A stretch of DNA of 64,000 nt from an uncultured Amphritea sp. (lineage in GTDB: Bacteria > Pseudomonadota > Gammaproteobacteria > Pseudomonadales > Balneatricaceae): NCBI RefSeq assembly GCF_937127095.1, contig NZ_CAKZLP010000008.1:84549-148548 (forward strand), written 5' to 3'. Every line of letters starts with the position of its first letter. The stretch's first letter is position 1. Below, piece by piece: positions 34,726-43,230 of the stretch. Made by a program: the position numbers and the translations under genes. The notes under the pieces were generated by a model that was not told the origin of the DNA, did no database searches, and was given only the letters and a program-made list of their open reading frames with translations.

Positions 34726-35814
34726 ATGAAATTATTTTTTAGGCAACAACCATATTGGCCCCTGTGCATGCTTTTAATCGTTATTGTTTCTGGCTACTGG
34801 AGTTTATGGGCAACTGACCGTTATGTTTCAGAAAGTAATATTGTCTTAGAAAGCCCCCAAATATCTGTGCCAGATTTGAATTTTTCTTCATTGTTAGGTG
34901 GTGGAGGCGGAGGGGGTGGCGATATGCTGCTTTTACGCGATTATCTATTGTCTGTCGATATGCTTCGTAAAATAGATAAAGAGCTTGGACTCCGAGAACA
35001 CTATTCTAATCATAGTGTGGATTTCTTTTCCCGTCTTCGATCAGTTGATATTCCAATTGAGGATCTACATGAATATTACTTAAATCATGTGTCAGTTGAG
35101 TTTGATGAGTATGCTCAGGTATTACGCATTAAAGTTGAGGCATTCAGCCCGAAAGTTTCCTTAGATATATTGTCAATGTTACTGCGAGAGGGTGAAGCCC
35201 ATATGAATGCGATGGGGCAACGTCTAGCTGCAGAGCAGGTCAGATTCCTTGAATTACAAGTTGCTGAGTTAAACGATAATTTTCATAGTGCCAGAAAGGA
35301 TCTCATAAATTATCAAAACCTGAATGGTTTGATTTCTCCAATAGGAAGCGTGGAAAGTATAAGTGCTGTTGTTGCGCAGCTTGAAGCAAAATTGGCGACG
35401 CTTCAGGCAGAGAAAACTATGATGGCAAGCTATCAAAGTGAAACTTCACCGGCAGTGATTAGAATCGAAAGTGAAATTTCTGCTTTGCATCAGCAGATAA
35501 AAAAGGAGAGAGCACGCATGGCGCAACAGTCAGGCAATGCTTTAAATACTCTGTCAGCTGAGTATCAGACTCTGGAACTAAAGGTTCTGTTTGCACAAGA
35601 GAGCTACTCCGGTGCGTTGGCTGCGCTACAGACTACGAGAATAGAGGCGGCACGTAAGCTTAAACAAGTTTCTATACTGCAAAGCCCGACTCTGCCTGAA
35701 TATGCAGTACAGCCCCGGCGGCTATATAACATAATAGTCTTTATGGTTATTAGTTTATTTGTAACTTTAATAATGCATATGTTGGTATTGATTATCAGAG
35801 ATCATAGAGATTGA
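34726..35814 (+). CDS. kpsE: KpsE/CtrB-like capsule export adaptor
   Basis: Polysaccharide co-polymerase-type adaptor linking the KpsMT exporter to the outer-membrane channel. It has 362 residues. The N-terminal membrane helix is near 12-30 and the C-terminal one near 335-355, with a long periplasmic coiled coil between. Eight consecutive glycines (58-65) follow SSLL; they are encoded by mixed GGN codons. A role in a capsule complex follows from family and from kpsD-M-T context. Confidence 0.9.
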   Translation: MKLFFRQQPYWPLCMLLIVIVSGYWSLWATDRYVSESNIVLESPQISVPDLNFSSLLGGGGGGGGDMLLLRDYLLSVDMLRKIDKELGLREHYSNHSVDFFSRLRSVDIPIEDLHEYYLNHVSVEFDEYAQVLRIKVEAFSPKVSLDILSMLLREGEAHMNAMGQRLAAEQVRFLELQVAELNDNFHSARKDLINYQNLNGLISPIGSVESISAVVAQLEAKLATLQAEKTMMASYQSETSPAVIRIESEISALHQQIKKERARMAQQSGNALNTLSAEYQTLELKVLFAQESYSGALAALQTTRIEAARKLKQVSILQSPTLPEYAVQPRRLYNIIVFMVISLFVTLIMHMLVLIIRDHRD

Positions 35815-36036
35815 TTGTTATTAGTGTTTTCGACACAGAAAATGAGGTCTGATGAAATTTGGAACAAAGACTGAATTTTTTTCAATATCTATGTGATTAA
35901 AGAGCGTTATCATTTGTAAACTTTCATTGTAGAAGCTTAAAGTTGTTTTGAATGATATTTTAAAACTGAAACGCGTATGGCTTTAATATAAATACAAAGC
36001 GTTACTTGTATCAGGCAATTACAATGCAGTTGAATA
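35815..36036. other. 222-bp A+T-rich gap inside the capsule island
   Basis: This gap separates the export genes from the synthesis genes. It has no open frame longer than about 14 codons and no hairpin-plus-T-tract terminator. The length and A+T content suggest a second promoter for the downstream cluster, but no confident -35/-10 pair was found. Confidence 0.4.
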
Positions 36037-37944
36037 ATGTTTTTTAAAATGAGTCATTGTGCCGGTGTCAAAAGAGTAAAAAGTATGGCTAATACGTATG
36101 ATGAGGACAGTTATAAGATGAATGTTGTGTTGAGTATAACAAACACTTCAAGATGGAATGTCTTAGTAGATCTCATCGAAGGTCATAAAGTCGAAGGCTT
36201 TGCGGGTGCAAAAGTCTCTCTCGAAGATGGTATTTATGGTTCGTATAACACATTACTTATTAGGGATGTATGTTCCGTTGATCAATTAACTGAAATAAGT
36301 AATAACAGCGCTGTCAATACCGTTATAGTATTTTACCAGCAAGCTGAGTATTACTTGGCAGAGGCTGTCCGGCTTGGAGCATCGTTAAGTCGTTGTGCCG
36401 AACACTGGCAATCGTCTACGAATTATCTATTAAAAATTCAACGGAAAAACCGCGCTCACATAAAACTGGTCAATATTGAGCAAACGCTTGCCGCCCAAAA
36501 TATATTTAGCGAACAGTTGGTTAATTTACATGTGAATACAACTGATAAGCCAGTCGCTAGTTTTGAACAGGATGTGTCGTTAATAGCAGCCTGTCAATAT
36601 GTGGCTCAGGAGTCAGGGCTGTCGCAATTAAATAACCTACTGCAGGCTTCCGGTTTATTATTACAGGTGGATAATAAAGTCTTATTAGAAGTAGAGCGCA
36701 TAGTTGAGGGGTATGTTGACGAAGCGTCTAAAGCCACTCAGGTATCACATGAATTGGAAGTGGTTATTGCTGAGAAAAATATATTTCAGAAAGATCTAAA
36801 GGCTGCTAATGAAAAAAACAATGAATTATTGAAATTATATAATGAAGTTGAACAGGCCTATAGGGATCAGCTTATTGTCCTAAATAGTAAGCTCGCTGAT
36901 CATGCTGATAGACTGAATGTATTTTCAGAAGATAAAGACCTTCTGCTTTCACAACTGCATCAAGTGCAAGAAGAACTAGAGAAAAATGTTATAGAAAAAA
37001 ATAAAGTGTTGCGTGATTTAGATGAAAGCATAAACGAATGTGATAGCCTGCATACGAAGCAAAAAGAGTTAGTTGCCCAGTTAAATGAGAGTGAAAACGA
37101 GAAGGTACGACTGCTATCACAGTTAAATATCGTTCAGGATGAGCTTAAAAAATATTCGATAGAAAAGGATGCCTATGTAGCGACACACAAAGCTGAAAAG
37201 CTAAAGCTGCAGCACTTATTTGAAAAAATGGAATGCGACACAAAAGACACTAATGCAAAGTTACTTGAAAAACTATCAGAGAAAGCCAGCGCTCACGATG
37301 AGCTGAAAATACAAAATCAGCAGCAAGAAAATAAGCTTAAAGGGATAGTTGAAGAAAATAGCCTGCTCCTCTTGCAATTACATAAGGTGCAAGAGGATTT
37401 AGAGCGACTATTTATTGAAAAAAAAGATACGCATATTAAGCAGAAACAATATCAGCGAGAGATTATCAAGCTTGAAAATAAGTTGCGAAATACAACAGCA
37501 GATTTAGCCTCGAAAAATTATCGATTAGATCTTATATTACAAGATGTAGATGAAATGAAACGTTCCGTTTTTTGGAAAACAGGTGCCCCCGTCCGTGTAG
37601 TGGCAAGCATGTTGAATAAATCCAAAAAACAGAGAATAAAATTAGAGAAAGAAATTGAGTTGATTCTATCGTCTGAGTTTTTTGATGCGCAATGGTATTT
37701 AGAACAATATCCGGATGTAGCTGAATCTTCGATAAGTCCCGCTGAACACTATTTAATATACGGTGGTTCAGAACAGCGTTTTCCCGGACCACTTTTTAGT
37801 GGGGTATGGTATACGGAAACTTATCCTGATGTTGCAGAGTCTGGAATCAACCCTCTATTACATTATATTAAATTTGGTAAAGCAGAAGGACGTACAGCCT
37901 CAGTGAAATTGCTAGAGAACCTTTCTAAGAGGGAAGAGGTATGA
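36037..37944 (+). CDS. Large coiled-coil protein with C-terminal YPDV repeats
   Basis: It has 635 residues; I do not recognise a named family. The N-terminal 230 residues form a globular domain. Residues about 240-520 are strongly coiled-coil (Leu/Glu/Lys/Gln rich, repeated motifs such as LLSQLHQVQEELEK and LLLQLHKVQEDLER). The C-terminal 80 residues contain two copies of a WY(L/T)EXYPDVAES...P..HYL..G repeat, a module often attached to glycosyltransferases and sulfotransferases of polysaccharide clusters. ATG 36085 is an alternative start. Its last 4 bases overlap the next gene. A role in polymer synthesis or sizing is inferred. Confidence 0.8.
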   Translation: MFFKMSHCAGVKRVKSMANTYDEDSYKMNVVLSITNTSRWNVLVDLIEGHKVEGFAGAKVSLEDGIYGSYNTLLIRDVCSVDQLTEISNNSAVNTVIVFYQQAEYYLAEAVRLGASLSRCAEHWQSSTNYLLKIQRKNRAHIKLVNIEQTLAAQNIFSEQLVNLHVNTTDKPVASFEQDVSLIAACQYVAQESGLSQLNNLLQASGLLLQVDNKVLLEVERIVEGYVDEASKATQVSHELEVVIAEKNIFQKDLKAANEKNNELLKLYNEVEQAYRDQLIVLNSKLADHADRLNVFSEDKDLLLSQLHQVQEELEKNVIEKNKVLRDLDESINECDSLHTKQKELVAQLNESENEKVRLLSQLNIVQDELKKYSIEKDAYVATHKAEKLKLQHLFEKMECDTKDTNAKLLEKLSEKASAHDELKIQNQQQENKLKGIVEENSLLLLQLHKVQEDLERLFIEKKDTHIKQKQYQREIIKLENKLRNTTADLASKNYRLDLILQDVDEMKRSVFWKTGAPVRVVASMLNKSKKQRIKLEKEIELILSSEFFDAQWYLEQYPDVAESSISPAEHYLIYGGSEQRFPGPLFSGVWYTETYPDVAESGINPLLHYIKFGKAEGRTASVKLLENLSKREEV

Positions 37945-40409
37945 GTATTCGACTAGCTCAACCCTATTTTGTATGGTTAGGTGCAGGAGAAGCAGAAGCA
38001 ACTGAGTATTTAGATCAGTTTTTAATGCAGCATCCAGAAGGATCTGTTGCTTTGATTGAGGCGAGGGAGCCTGCAGTAGAAAAGTTACATCAGAACTATG
38101 CTCAGTTGAAAAACGTTGCTGTTGATGGTGTAATTTTAGATATAGAAACAGGTATATCTACCTGGTATGCACTCAATTTACCCGAGTTTAGTAGTTTGCA
38201 GCAGCCCACAGGTTTAGTAGCCCTATTCCCTGGAATTGCTATTCAGAGCATAGAACGCGTAAATACCTTGGCGATCGATCAATATATTAAGGGTCTTAAT
38301 CTGGCAAAAGACCAGCCTAATCATTTGTATATAGATATACCAGCTCAAGTAGGGAGTCTTGTTCGGCAATTGCTTTCGCATCAACAGTTACATTTTTTTT
38401 CTACATTATATTTGACATCAGGTATTGAGTCATTATACGAAGATGATGAAATCCTCGCGAATGTAAAAGATTTTTTAGCTGGTCAGGGATATGAGCTTAT
38501 AACGACGGATAATACCGATCCTGATATGCCGTTAATGTGTTTTAAGCTCAATCCACTTTGGCAAGCACTCTGTACTTCTCAAGAAAACCTTAAGAGAGCA
38601 AAACTTGACCATACATACCTTTATCAACAATTTGAACTTGTCACCGAGCAGCTATCAAGGAAATCTATTGAGCTAAATGAGGCTGTAGAATTAGTTGAGA
38701 AGAAAGAACTTCAGTTCAGCGAGGAGATGCTAGAAATAACATCACAGCAAACTGAACAAGAAAAAGGTGTTACTAAGTTAAGAGAAGAACTTGATGCTAA
38801 GGCTGCGCTGATTTCAGAACAGAAAACAAAACTAGATGTTGCTAACAAACTAATTGCAGAGAACAGCTCTCTGCAAGCGGAACAGACAAAGCAAATTGAA
38901 GAGTTAACAACAGCGCTTGAATCTAGGGCTACACAGATTGCAGAGCAACAATCGCAACTAGTTACCGTTAACAAAGAGATAGCAGAGAGTAAATCGCAAC
39001 AAGCAGAGCAGGCGAAACACGTTGAAGAGTTAACCGCAGCGCTTGAGTCTAAGTCTACGCAGATTGCAGAACAGCAAGTTACCGTTAACAAACTAATTGC
39101 AGAGCATAGCTCTCAGCAAGCGGAACAGACAAAGCAAATTGAAGAGTTAACAACAGCGCTTGAATCTAGGGCTACACAGATTGCAGAACAGCAATCGCAA
39201 CTAGTTACCGTTAACAAACAGATAGCAGAGAGTAAATCGCAGCAAGCAGAGCAGGCGAGGCACGTTGAAGAGTTAACTGCAGCGCTTGAGGCTAAGGCTA
39301 CGCAGATTGCAGAACAGCAATCGCAACTAGTTACCTTTAACAATCAGATAGCAGAGAGTAAATCGCAGCATGCCGAGCAGGCGAAATGCGTTGAAGAGTT
39401 AACCGCAGCACTTGAAGCTAAAAGCGCACATATTAATTCTCAACGCTCACAACTGGATATATATGATAAACAATCAGTTGCAGATAGCGAAAGTATAAAG
39501 TCACTACAAGAACTATTGATGTTGAATCAAGCCCAGAATGATAAGTTCACCTCTCTAGAAGAGAAACTTAATCAGATGATGGGAGTGCAAAGTCAGCAAC
39601 TCCAGCAGGCAGCTAATGCGCTAGGGCAACACATAACAAAGAGTATCAACACGGGTACTCAACAGTTAGAAGCTTACATAGGCGTGCAAAGATTATTGGA
39701 ACTCGGCGAAACCCCTTTGACTTATCACGGTTGGAGTATTAATCCTGACTTAGCATTAATCCTGGCGGATAAAGTCAAAAATAACAACTATGATCTCATC
39801 ATTGAGTTTGGATCAGGAACATCAACGATATTGTTCGCTAAATCTGTAATGCAGCATTGTACAAAAATTTCTAGCCCTAAAACTCAGTTATCAATAGCGG
39901 ATCAGAAAGTTGATGATGAGCAGATGAGCTATTTTGAACCTGAAAATTATGATCTGCCTAAACGAATTGTTAGTTTTGAGCAGAATAAACAAAATTTACA
40001 AGAAACTGAAAATAGTTTAAACCAGCAAGGGCTATCAAAAGCTGTAGATCTTGTTTTCTCGCCTTTGGTTGATATGACAATTCAGGGTGATGATTATCTA
40101 TACTATAATTGTAAGGCTAAGCTTAAAAAATTAGCAGAACTTTACAGCGATAGGAATGCCCGCATCTTAGTATTGATTGATGGGCCGCATGAGCAAGAAA
40201 ACACGCTAGCTCGTTATCCTGCAATACCTCTACTACACAAGTATTTATCTTCTCATCAGTTAGATATAGTGTTGGATGATTATAATAGAGAAGGTGAACG
40301 GCAGGTTTCAGAAGATTGGTGTAATTTTCTCGAGAAAAGGAAAATGAACTTTAAAAAATCAATATTGCCTTGCGAAAAGGGTGCATTATTGATTTCTATC
40401 AACTCTTAA
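37941..40409 (+). CDS. Methyltransferase-like protein with tandem-repeat coiled coil
   Basis: It has 822 residues. The N-terminal ~210 residues look like an FkbM/Rossmann-type domain (VWLGAGEAEATEYLDQF...). Residues about 225-510 are coiled coil, with five consecutive 39-42-residue units (residues about 304-510) of the form IAEsxSQQAEQ..EELT.ALE. The C-terminal ~240 residues form a class-I SAM methyltransferase-like domain with IIEFGSGTSTILF, VLIDGPHEQENTLARYPAIPLL and DDYNREGE. Overlap with both coiled-coil neighbours in the operon suggests joint work. By analogy with WbdD of O9a LPS it could cap chains and act as a length ruler; this is inference. Confidence 0.82.
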   Translation: MSIRLAQPYFVWLGAGEAEATEYLDQFLMQHPEGSVALIEAREPAVEKLHQNYAQLKNVAVDGVILDIETGISTWYALNLPEFSSLQQPTGLVALFPGIAIQSIERVNTLAIDQYIKGLNLAKDQPNHLYIDIPAQVGSLVRQLLSHQQLHFFSTLYLTSGIESLYEDDEILANVKDFLAGQGYELITTDNTDPDMPLMCFKLNPLWQALCTSQENLKRAKLDHTYLYQQFELVTEQLSRKSIELNEAVELVEKKELQFSEEMLEITSQQTEQEKGVTKLREELDAKAALISEQKTKLDVANKLIAENSSLQAEQTKQIEELTTALESRATQIAEQQSQLVTVNKEIAESKSQQAEQAKHVEELTAALESKSTQIAEQQVTVNKLIAEHSSQQAEQTKQIEELTTALESRATQIAEQQSQLVTVNKQIAESKSQQAEQARHVEELTAALEAKATQIAEQQSQLVTFNNQIAESKSQHAEQAKCVEELTAALEAKSAHINSQRSQLDIYDKQSVADSESIKSLQELLMLNQAQNDKFTSLEEKLNQMMGVQSQQLQQAANALGQHITKSINTGTQQLEAYIGVQRLLELGETPLTYHGWSINPDLALILADKVKNNNYDLIIEFGSGTSTILFAKSVMQHCTKISSPKTQLSIADQKVDDEQMSYFEPENYDLPKRIVSFEQNKQNLQETENSLNQQGLSKAVDLVFSPLVDMTIQGDDYLYYNCKAKLKKLAELYSDRNARILVLIDGPHEQENTLARYPAIPLLHKYLSSHQLDIVLDDYNREGERQVSEDWCNFLEKRKMNFKKSILPCEKGALLISINS
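38850..39470 (+). repeat. In-frame 126-bp heptad repeat array
   Basis: Five units: 38850-38975, 38976-39092 (117 bp, three codons shorter), 39093-39218, 39219-39344, 39345-39470. Units 1 and 3 differ at only about five bases, and unit 2 resembles 4 and 5, so an A-B pair of about 245 bp was duplicated recently. Each unit encodes 42 residues, i.e. six heptads. Confidence 0.9.
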
Positions 40410-40428
40410 TAATATTTGTGAAGAAATA

Positions 40429-40770
40429 ATGGACATAGTTAATGCTGGTGAAAAGAAAACTCTTGTGCAACAAGCGAATCATCTATTTAGAGAAGGCCGT
40501 TACGCTGATGCTTATCCGCTATATGTAAAAGCTGCAGATCTATATGGTGAAAAAAACTTTAAAGCTAACTTGATTTTGTGTGACAAACTGAAAAATGCAG
40601 AGTCTGGCCAAACCTTTAAATATAGTACAGATAGTGCAGCAATTGAATTGGTTACCAGCAGTATTGCAGAATCCACAAACAAGCAGTTAGTAAATACGCA
40701 AAAGCTTCTTGAATACTATTTCCAACGCTGCGAAGAACTAAAATATAAATTGATGGATGCAAACTTATGA
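40429..40770 (+). CDS. Small TPR-like protein
   Basis: It has 113 residues. The first half contains one TPR-type helix pair ([26 protein letters not shown]), a motif common in sugar-polymer clusters where it precedes glycosyltransferase domains. The second half is helical and charged. It lies 19 bases after the coiled-coil methyltransferase gene and overlaps wecB by 4 bases (ATGA), so it is within the operon. It may be a free-standing adaptor or the leftover N-terminus of a larger enzyme; no catalytic motif is visible. Confidence 0.7.
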   Translation: MDIVNAGEKKTLVQQANHLFREGRYADAYPLYVKAADLYGEKNFKANLILCDKLKNAESGQTFKYSTDSAAIELVTSSIAESTNKQLVNTQKLLEYYFQRCEELKYKLMDANL

Positions 40771-41897
40771 TCAAGGTACTAACCGTTTTTGGTACTCGGC
40801 CAGAGGCGATAAAAATGTCACCTTTGGCGCTACAGTTGAATGAGGATAATCGCTTTGACGCCAAGGTGTGTGTGACGGCACAGCATCGCGAAATGCTCGA
40901 TCAAGTGCTTGAACTGTTTGAACTTAAGCCCGATTATGATTTGAATCTGATGAAGCCAGGTCAGGATTTATCGGATATTACTACAGGGATTTTATTGGGC
41001 TTGAAATCAGTACTTAATGAATTCAAGCCTGATATAGTGCTTGTGCACGGAGATACCGCTACCACTTTTGCGGCAAGCTTAGCCGCATACTACCAGCAAA
41101 TTCCTGTCGGTCATGTCGAGGCAGGTTTGAGAACTGGTAACATATATTCACCGTGGCCTGAAGAAGGTAACCGCAAATTAACGGGTGCTCTAGCAACTTT
41201 TCATTTCGCACCAACTGCAACATCTGAAAATAATTTATTACGGGAAGGTATTGCAGCAGAAACTATTCATGTGACGGGCAATACCGTCATTGATGCGTTG
41301 TTGGATGTAGTCAAAAAGTTAGAGGATGATTCCCTTCTTCAAGAGAAGTTTGCTACATGTTTTCCTTTTATAGATGATAGTAAAAAGCTAATCCTGGTGA
41401 CAGGGCATCGTCGTGAAAGCTTTGGTGGTGGGTTTGAACGTATTTGTCAGGCTTTAGCTGAAACAGCTAAACGGCACCCTGATATACAGGTAGTTTATCC
41501 CGTTCATCTTAATCCTAATGTACAAGAGCCAGTGAATCGACTGCTTGCAGGCGTCGATAATATTAAACTGATTGAGCCTCAGGATTACCTGCCCTTCGTT
41601 TATCTGATGAATCGCGCGCATATTATCTTAACGGACTCTGGAGGTATTCAAGAAGAAGCTCCGTCCCTTGGGAAACCAGTCTTAGTCATGCGGGATACCA
41701 CTGAACGTCCGGAAGCAGTAGATGCTGGTACTGTAAAGCTAGTCGGAACTGATGTGAATAAAATTGTTGAGGGGCTAGAAAGCTTGCTAACAGATGAAAG
41801 TGCATATCAAAGTATGAGTTTTGCGCATAATCCTTACGGCGATGGTGAGGCATGTAAGTGCATTATTGAATCACTATACGATAATCTCAAAAAGTAA
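40767..41897 (+). CDS. wecB: UDP-N-acetylglucosamine 2-epimerase (non-hydrolysing)
   Basis: Converts UDP-GlcNAc to UDP-ManNAc. It has 376 residues, exactly the E. coli WecB length. Motifs are [48 protein letters not shown] and [17 protein letters not shown]. Directly followed by wecC, so the pair supplies UDP-ManNAcA to the island's glycosyltransferases. Confidence 0.97.
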   Translation: MIKVLTVFGTRPEAIKMSPLALQLNEDNRFDAKVCVTAQHREMLDQVLELFELKPDYDLNLMKPGQDLSDITTGILLGLKSVLNEFKPDIVLVHGDTATTFAASLAAYYQQIPVGHVEAGLRTGNIYSPWPEEGNRKLTGALATFHFAPTATSENNLLREGIAAETIHVTGNTVIDALLDVVKKLEDDSLLQEKFATCFPFIDDSKKLILVTGHRRESFGGGFERICQALAETAKRHPDIQVVYPVHLNPNVQEPVNRLLAGVDNIKLIEPQDYLPFVYLMNRAHIILTDSGGIQEEAPSLGKPVLVMRDTTERPEAVDAGTVKLVGTDVNKIVEGLESLLTDESAYQSMSFAHNPYGDGEACKCIIESLYDNLKK

Positions 41898-41916
41898 AAA
41901 GAAGGATTGCTTTATT

Positions 41917-43200
41917 ATGCCATTCAATACAATTTCAGTAGTTGGTTTAGGTTATATCGGTTTGCCAACTGCCGCAGTTTTTGCATCTCGTAAGGTTAAA
42001 GTTATTGGTGTGGATGTTAATCAACATGCTGTAGACACAATCAATAAGGGCGAAATTCATATTGTTGAGCCTGAGCTCGATATTGTAGTTCAGGCTGCAG
42101 TTAATCAAGGTTATTTAACCGCAACAACGAAGCCGGAACCTGCAGATGCTTTTATGATTGCGGTACCAACACCGTTCATTAATGATAAAGAAAATGACAG
42201 TCATCAGGCAGATCTGTCCTATATTAAAGCAGCGAGTCAAACGATAGCTGCGGTGCTCAAAAAGGGTGATTTGGTTGTTTTGGAGTCAACAAGCCCTGTA
42301 GGCGCTACAGAGAAAATGTCGGGTTGGTTAGCTGAAGCCAGACCGGATTTAACATTTCCTCAAACACATGGTGAAGCCTCTGATGTTCGGGTCGCTCATT
42401 GCCCAGAACGTGTTTTACCGGGACACGTTATCCGTGAGTTAGTAGAGAATGACCGTGTCATTGGGGGCATGACACCAAAGTGCTCACAGCGTGCGGTAGA
42501 GCTTTATAAAATTATCGTTCAGGGCGAGTGTATCGTAACGAATGCACGTACAGCAGAGATGGCTAAGTTAACTGAAAACAGCTTTCGGGACGTGAATATA
42601 GCTTTTGCTAATGAACTCTCAACTATTTGTCATAAGCTGGACATTAATGTCTGGGAACTGATCAGGCTGGCTAACCGTCACCCGCGAGTAAATATTCTCC
42701 AGCCAGGTGCAGGTGTTGGTGGGCACTGTATCGCAGTAGATCCGTGGTTTATTGTTGATTCTTGCCCTGAAGAAGCTCGTCTAATTAAAATGGCTCGAAT
42801 CGTTAACGACGAAAAACCTGAATGGGTTTTGGCTCGTGTAAAAGAGCAGCTGGATTTTATTCATCAACAAAACCCGGATAAAACACGCAGTAATATTACC
42901 GTAGCATGTTTAGGTGTTGCCTTTAAACCTGATATTGATGATCTGCGTGAAAGTCCGGCAATTGGGATTACTAAAAAAATAATTGAGCTTGGTTGTAATG
43001 TTCAGGTGGTTGAGCCGAATATTGAGTTGTTACCGGCTCAGCTTGACGGTGACAGCGTGAAACTGGTGAGCCTGGATGAAGCATTGGTGCAGGCTGATAT
43101 AGTTTGTGTACTCGTTAAACATACCCCATTCAACGAGAGTGTAAATCTAATTAGGAACGCATCCAGAATAATTGATGCCGTTGGCTTGTTAAATATTTAA
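41917..43200 (+). CDS. wecC: UDP-N-acetyl-D-mannosamine dehydrogenase
   Basis: Oxidises UDP-ManNAc to UDP-ManNAcA with two NAD. I chose ATG 41917, giving MPFNTISVVGLGYIGLPTAAVFA as in WecC; the earlier in-frame ATG at 41821 lies inside wecB. It has 427 residues (E. coli 420). The Rossmann motif GLGYIGLP, LESTSPVGATEKM, the catalytic Cys271 in GVGGHCIAVDPWF, and FKPDIDDLRESPA are present. The close likeness to the enterobacterial enzyme supports the specific substrate. Confidence 0.96.
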   Translation: MPFNTISVVGLGYIGLPTAAVFASRKVKVIGVDVNQHAVDTINKGEIHIVEPELDIVVQAAVNQGYLTATTKPEPADAFMIAVPTPFINDKENDSHQADLSYIKAASQTIAAVLKKGDLVVLESTSPVGATEKMSGWLAEARPDLTFPQTHGEASDVRVAHCPERVLPGHVIRELVENDRVIGGMTPKCSQRAVELYKIIVQGECIVTNARTAEMAKLTENSFRDVNIAFANELSTICHKLDINVWELIRLANRHPRVNILQPGAGVGGHCIAVDPWFIVDSCPEEARLIKMARIVNDEKPEWVLARVKEQLDFIHQQNPDKTRSNITVACLGVAFKPDIDDLRESPAIGITKKIIELGCNVQVVEPNIELLPAQLDGDSVKLVSLDEALVQADIVCVLVKHTPFNESVNLIRNASRIIDAVGLLNI

Positions 43201-43230
43201 AACGTGTTAATCGATAGGTAAATAAACGAT

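Noticed and set aside
34891..34921. Phase-variable homopolymer in kpsE
   Set aside because: The glycine run uses mixed GGT/GGA/GGC/GGG codons, with no long single-base run, so frame slippage is unlikely.
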